This document shows, in pieces, positions 63,928 through 64,000 of a DNA stretch of 64,000 nt. Position 1 is the first letter of the stretch. The number at the start of each line of letters is the position of its first letter. Position numbers and translations under genes: made by a program. The DNA comes from Bacillus nakamurai (GTDB lineage: Bacteria > Bacillota > Bacilli > Bacillales > Bacillaceae). The notes below the pieces were generated by a model. The model saw only the letters and a list, made by a program, of their open reading frames with translations, was not told the DNA's origin and did not search any database. Where the stretch lies: the NCBI RefSeq assembly GCF_001584325.1, contig NZ_LSAZ01000015.1, positions 89,141 through 153,140 on the forward strand, given 5' to 3'.

Positions 63928-64000
63928 TTAGCAGAGCCCTTTGATAAATCGGCGGATGTGCGAAAACAAAGCCGCCGGCATATGGGACTGACCCCATAGA
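63928..64000 (-). CDS. Possible C-terminal end of a gene entering from the right edge
   Basis: One minus-strand frame is open from the right edge and ends at a TAA at 63930-63928 with ...PAALFSHIRRFIKGLC. Another frame is open to 63907-63905. Codon content favours the first slightly, and its helical character would suit a regulator's C-terminus, but the piece (about 24 residues) is too short to identify. Confidence 0.25.
   Translation of the reverse strand, partial: LWGQSHMPAALFSHIRRFIKGLC

Overview
The window is ordinary chromosome from a Bacillus of the B. subtilis group. From memory, gene content and order match the ywp-ywo-ywn-ywm-ywl-ywk-ywj stretch of B. subtilis 168, from flhP through mbl, the atp operon and rho to pyrG and rpoE. 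Protein divergence and one apparent extra gene suggest an amyloliquefaciens/velezensis-type relative; this is inference, since no search was run. There are no rRNA or tRNA genes, no insertion sequences, no prophage and no CRISPR array.

Layout. 1-7.5 kb: flagellar rod genes flhP (cut by the edge) and flhO, mbl, spoIIID with its leader ORF, a MarR/MFS pair, a decayed purine permease and ywoDC. 7.7-16.7 kb: TnrA-type amtB-glnK, a SEDS-family gene beside bcrC, ywnJ, spoIIQ, ywnHGF, clsB and mta. 16.8-25.6 kb: ywnC, ywnB, ywnA, ureABC without accessory genes, csbD, ywmF, rapB, fdhD-moaA. 25.6-31.9 kb: two secreted VWA proteins, spoIID, murAA, ywmB, ywzB and a frameshifted ywmA. 32-39.2 kb: the nine-gene atp operon with a structured leader. 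39.3-49 kb: upp, glyA, ywlG, rpiB, ywlE, mntP, ywlC, ywlB, spoIIR, ywlA, ywkF, prmC, prfA. 49-64 kb: ywkD, racA, ywkB, maeA, tdk, rpmE, rho, glpX, murAB, tal, fbaA, spo0F, ywjG, pyrG, rpoE.

Themes. Several genes serve sporulation (spoIIID, spoIIQ, spoIID, spoIIR, racA, spo0F, rapB), and matching sigma-E, sigma-F and sigma-H promoters can be read upstream of most of them. A second group serves the envelope (mbl, murAA, murAB, bcrC, the SEDS protein, clsB). The rest is core energy, nucleotide and translation metabolism. Many starts were shortened from the longest reading frame to the codon served by a proper ribosome binding site.

No new multi-gene system is evident. The best leads are regulatory or evolutionary: twin identical operators at ywnA and ywnB, a terminator-like hairpin holding the mntP ribosome binding site, alternative pairings in the atp leader, an apparently extra SEDS gene behind an ECF-type promoter, two compensating frameshifts in mta, a DnaA-box cluster at ywlC, and a 55-codon ORF opposite the rho leader.
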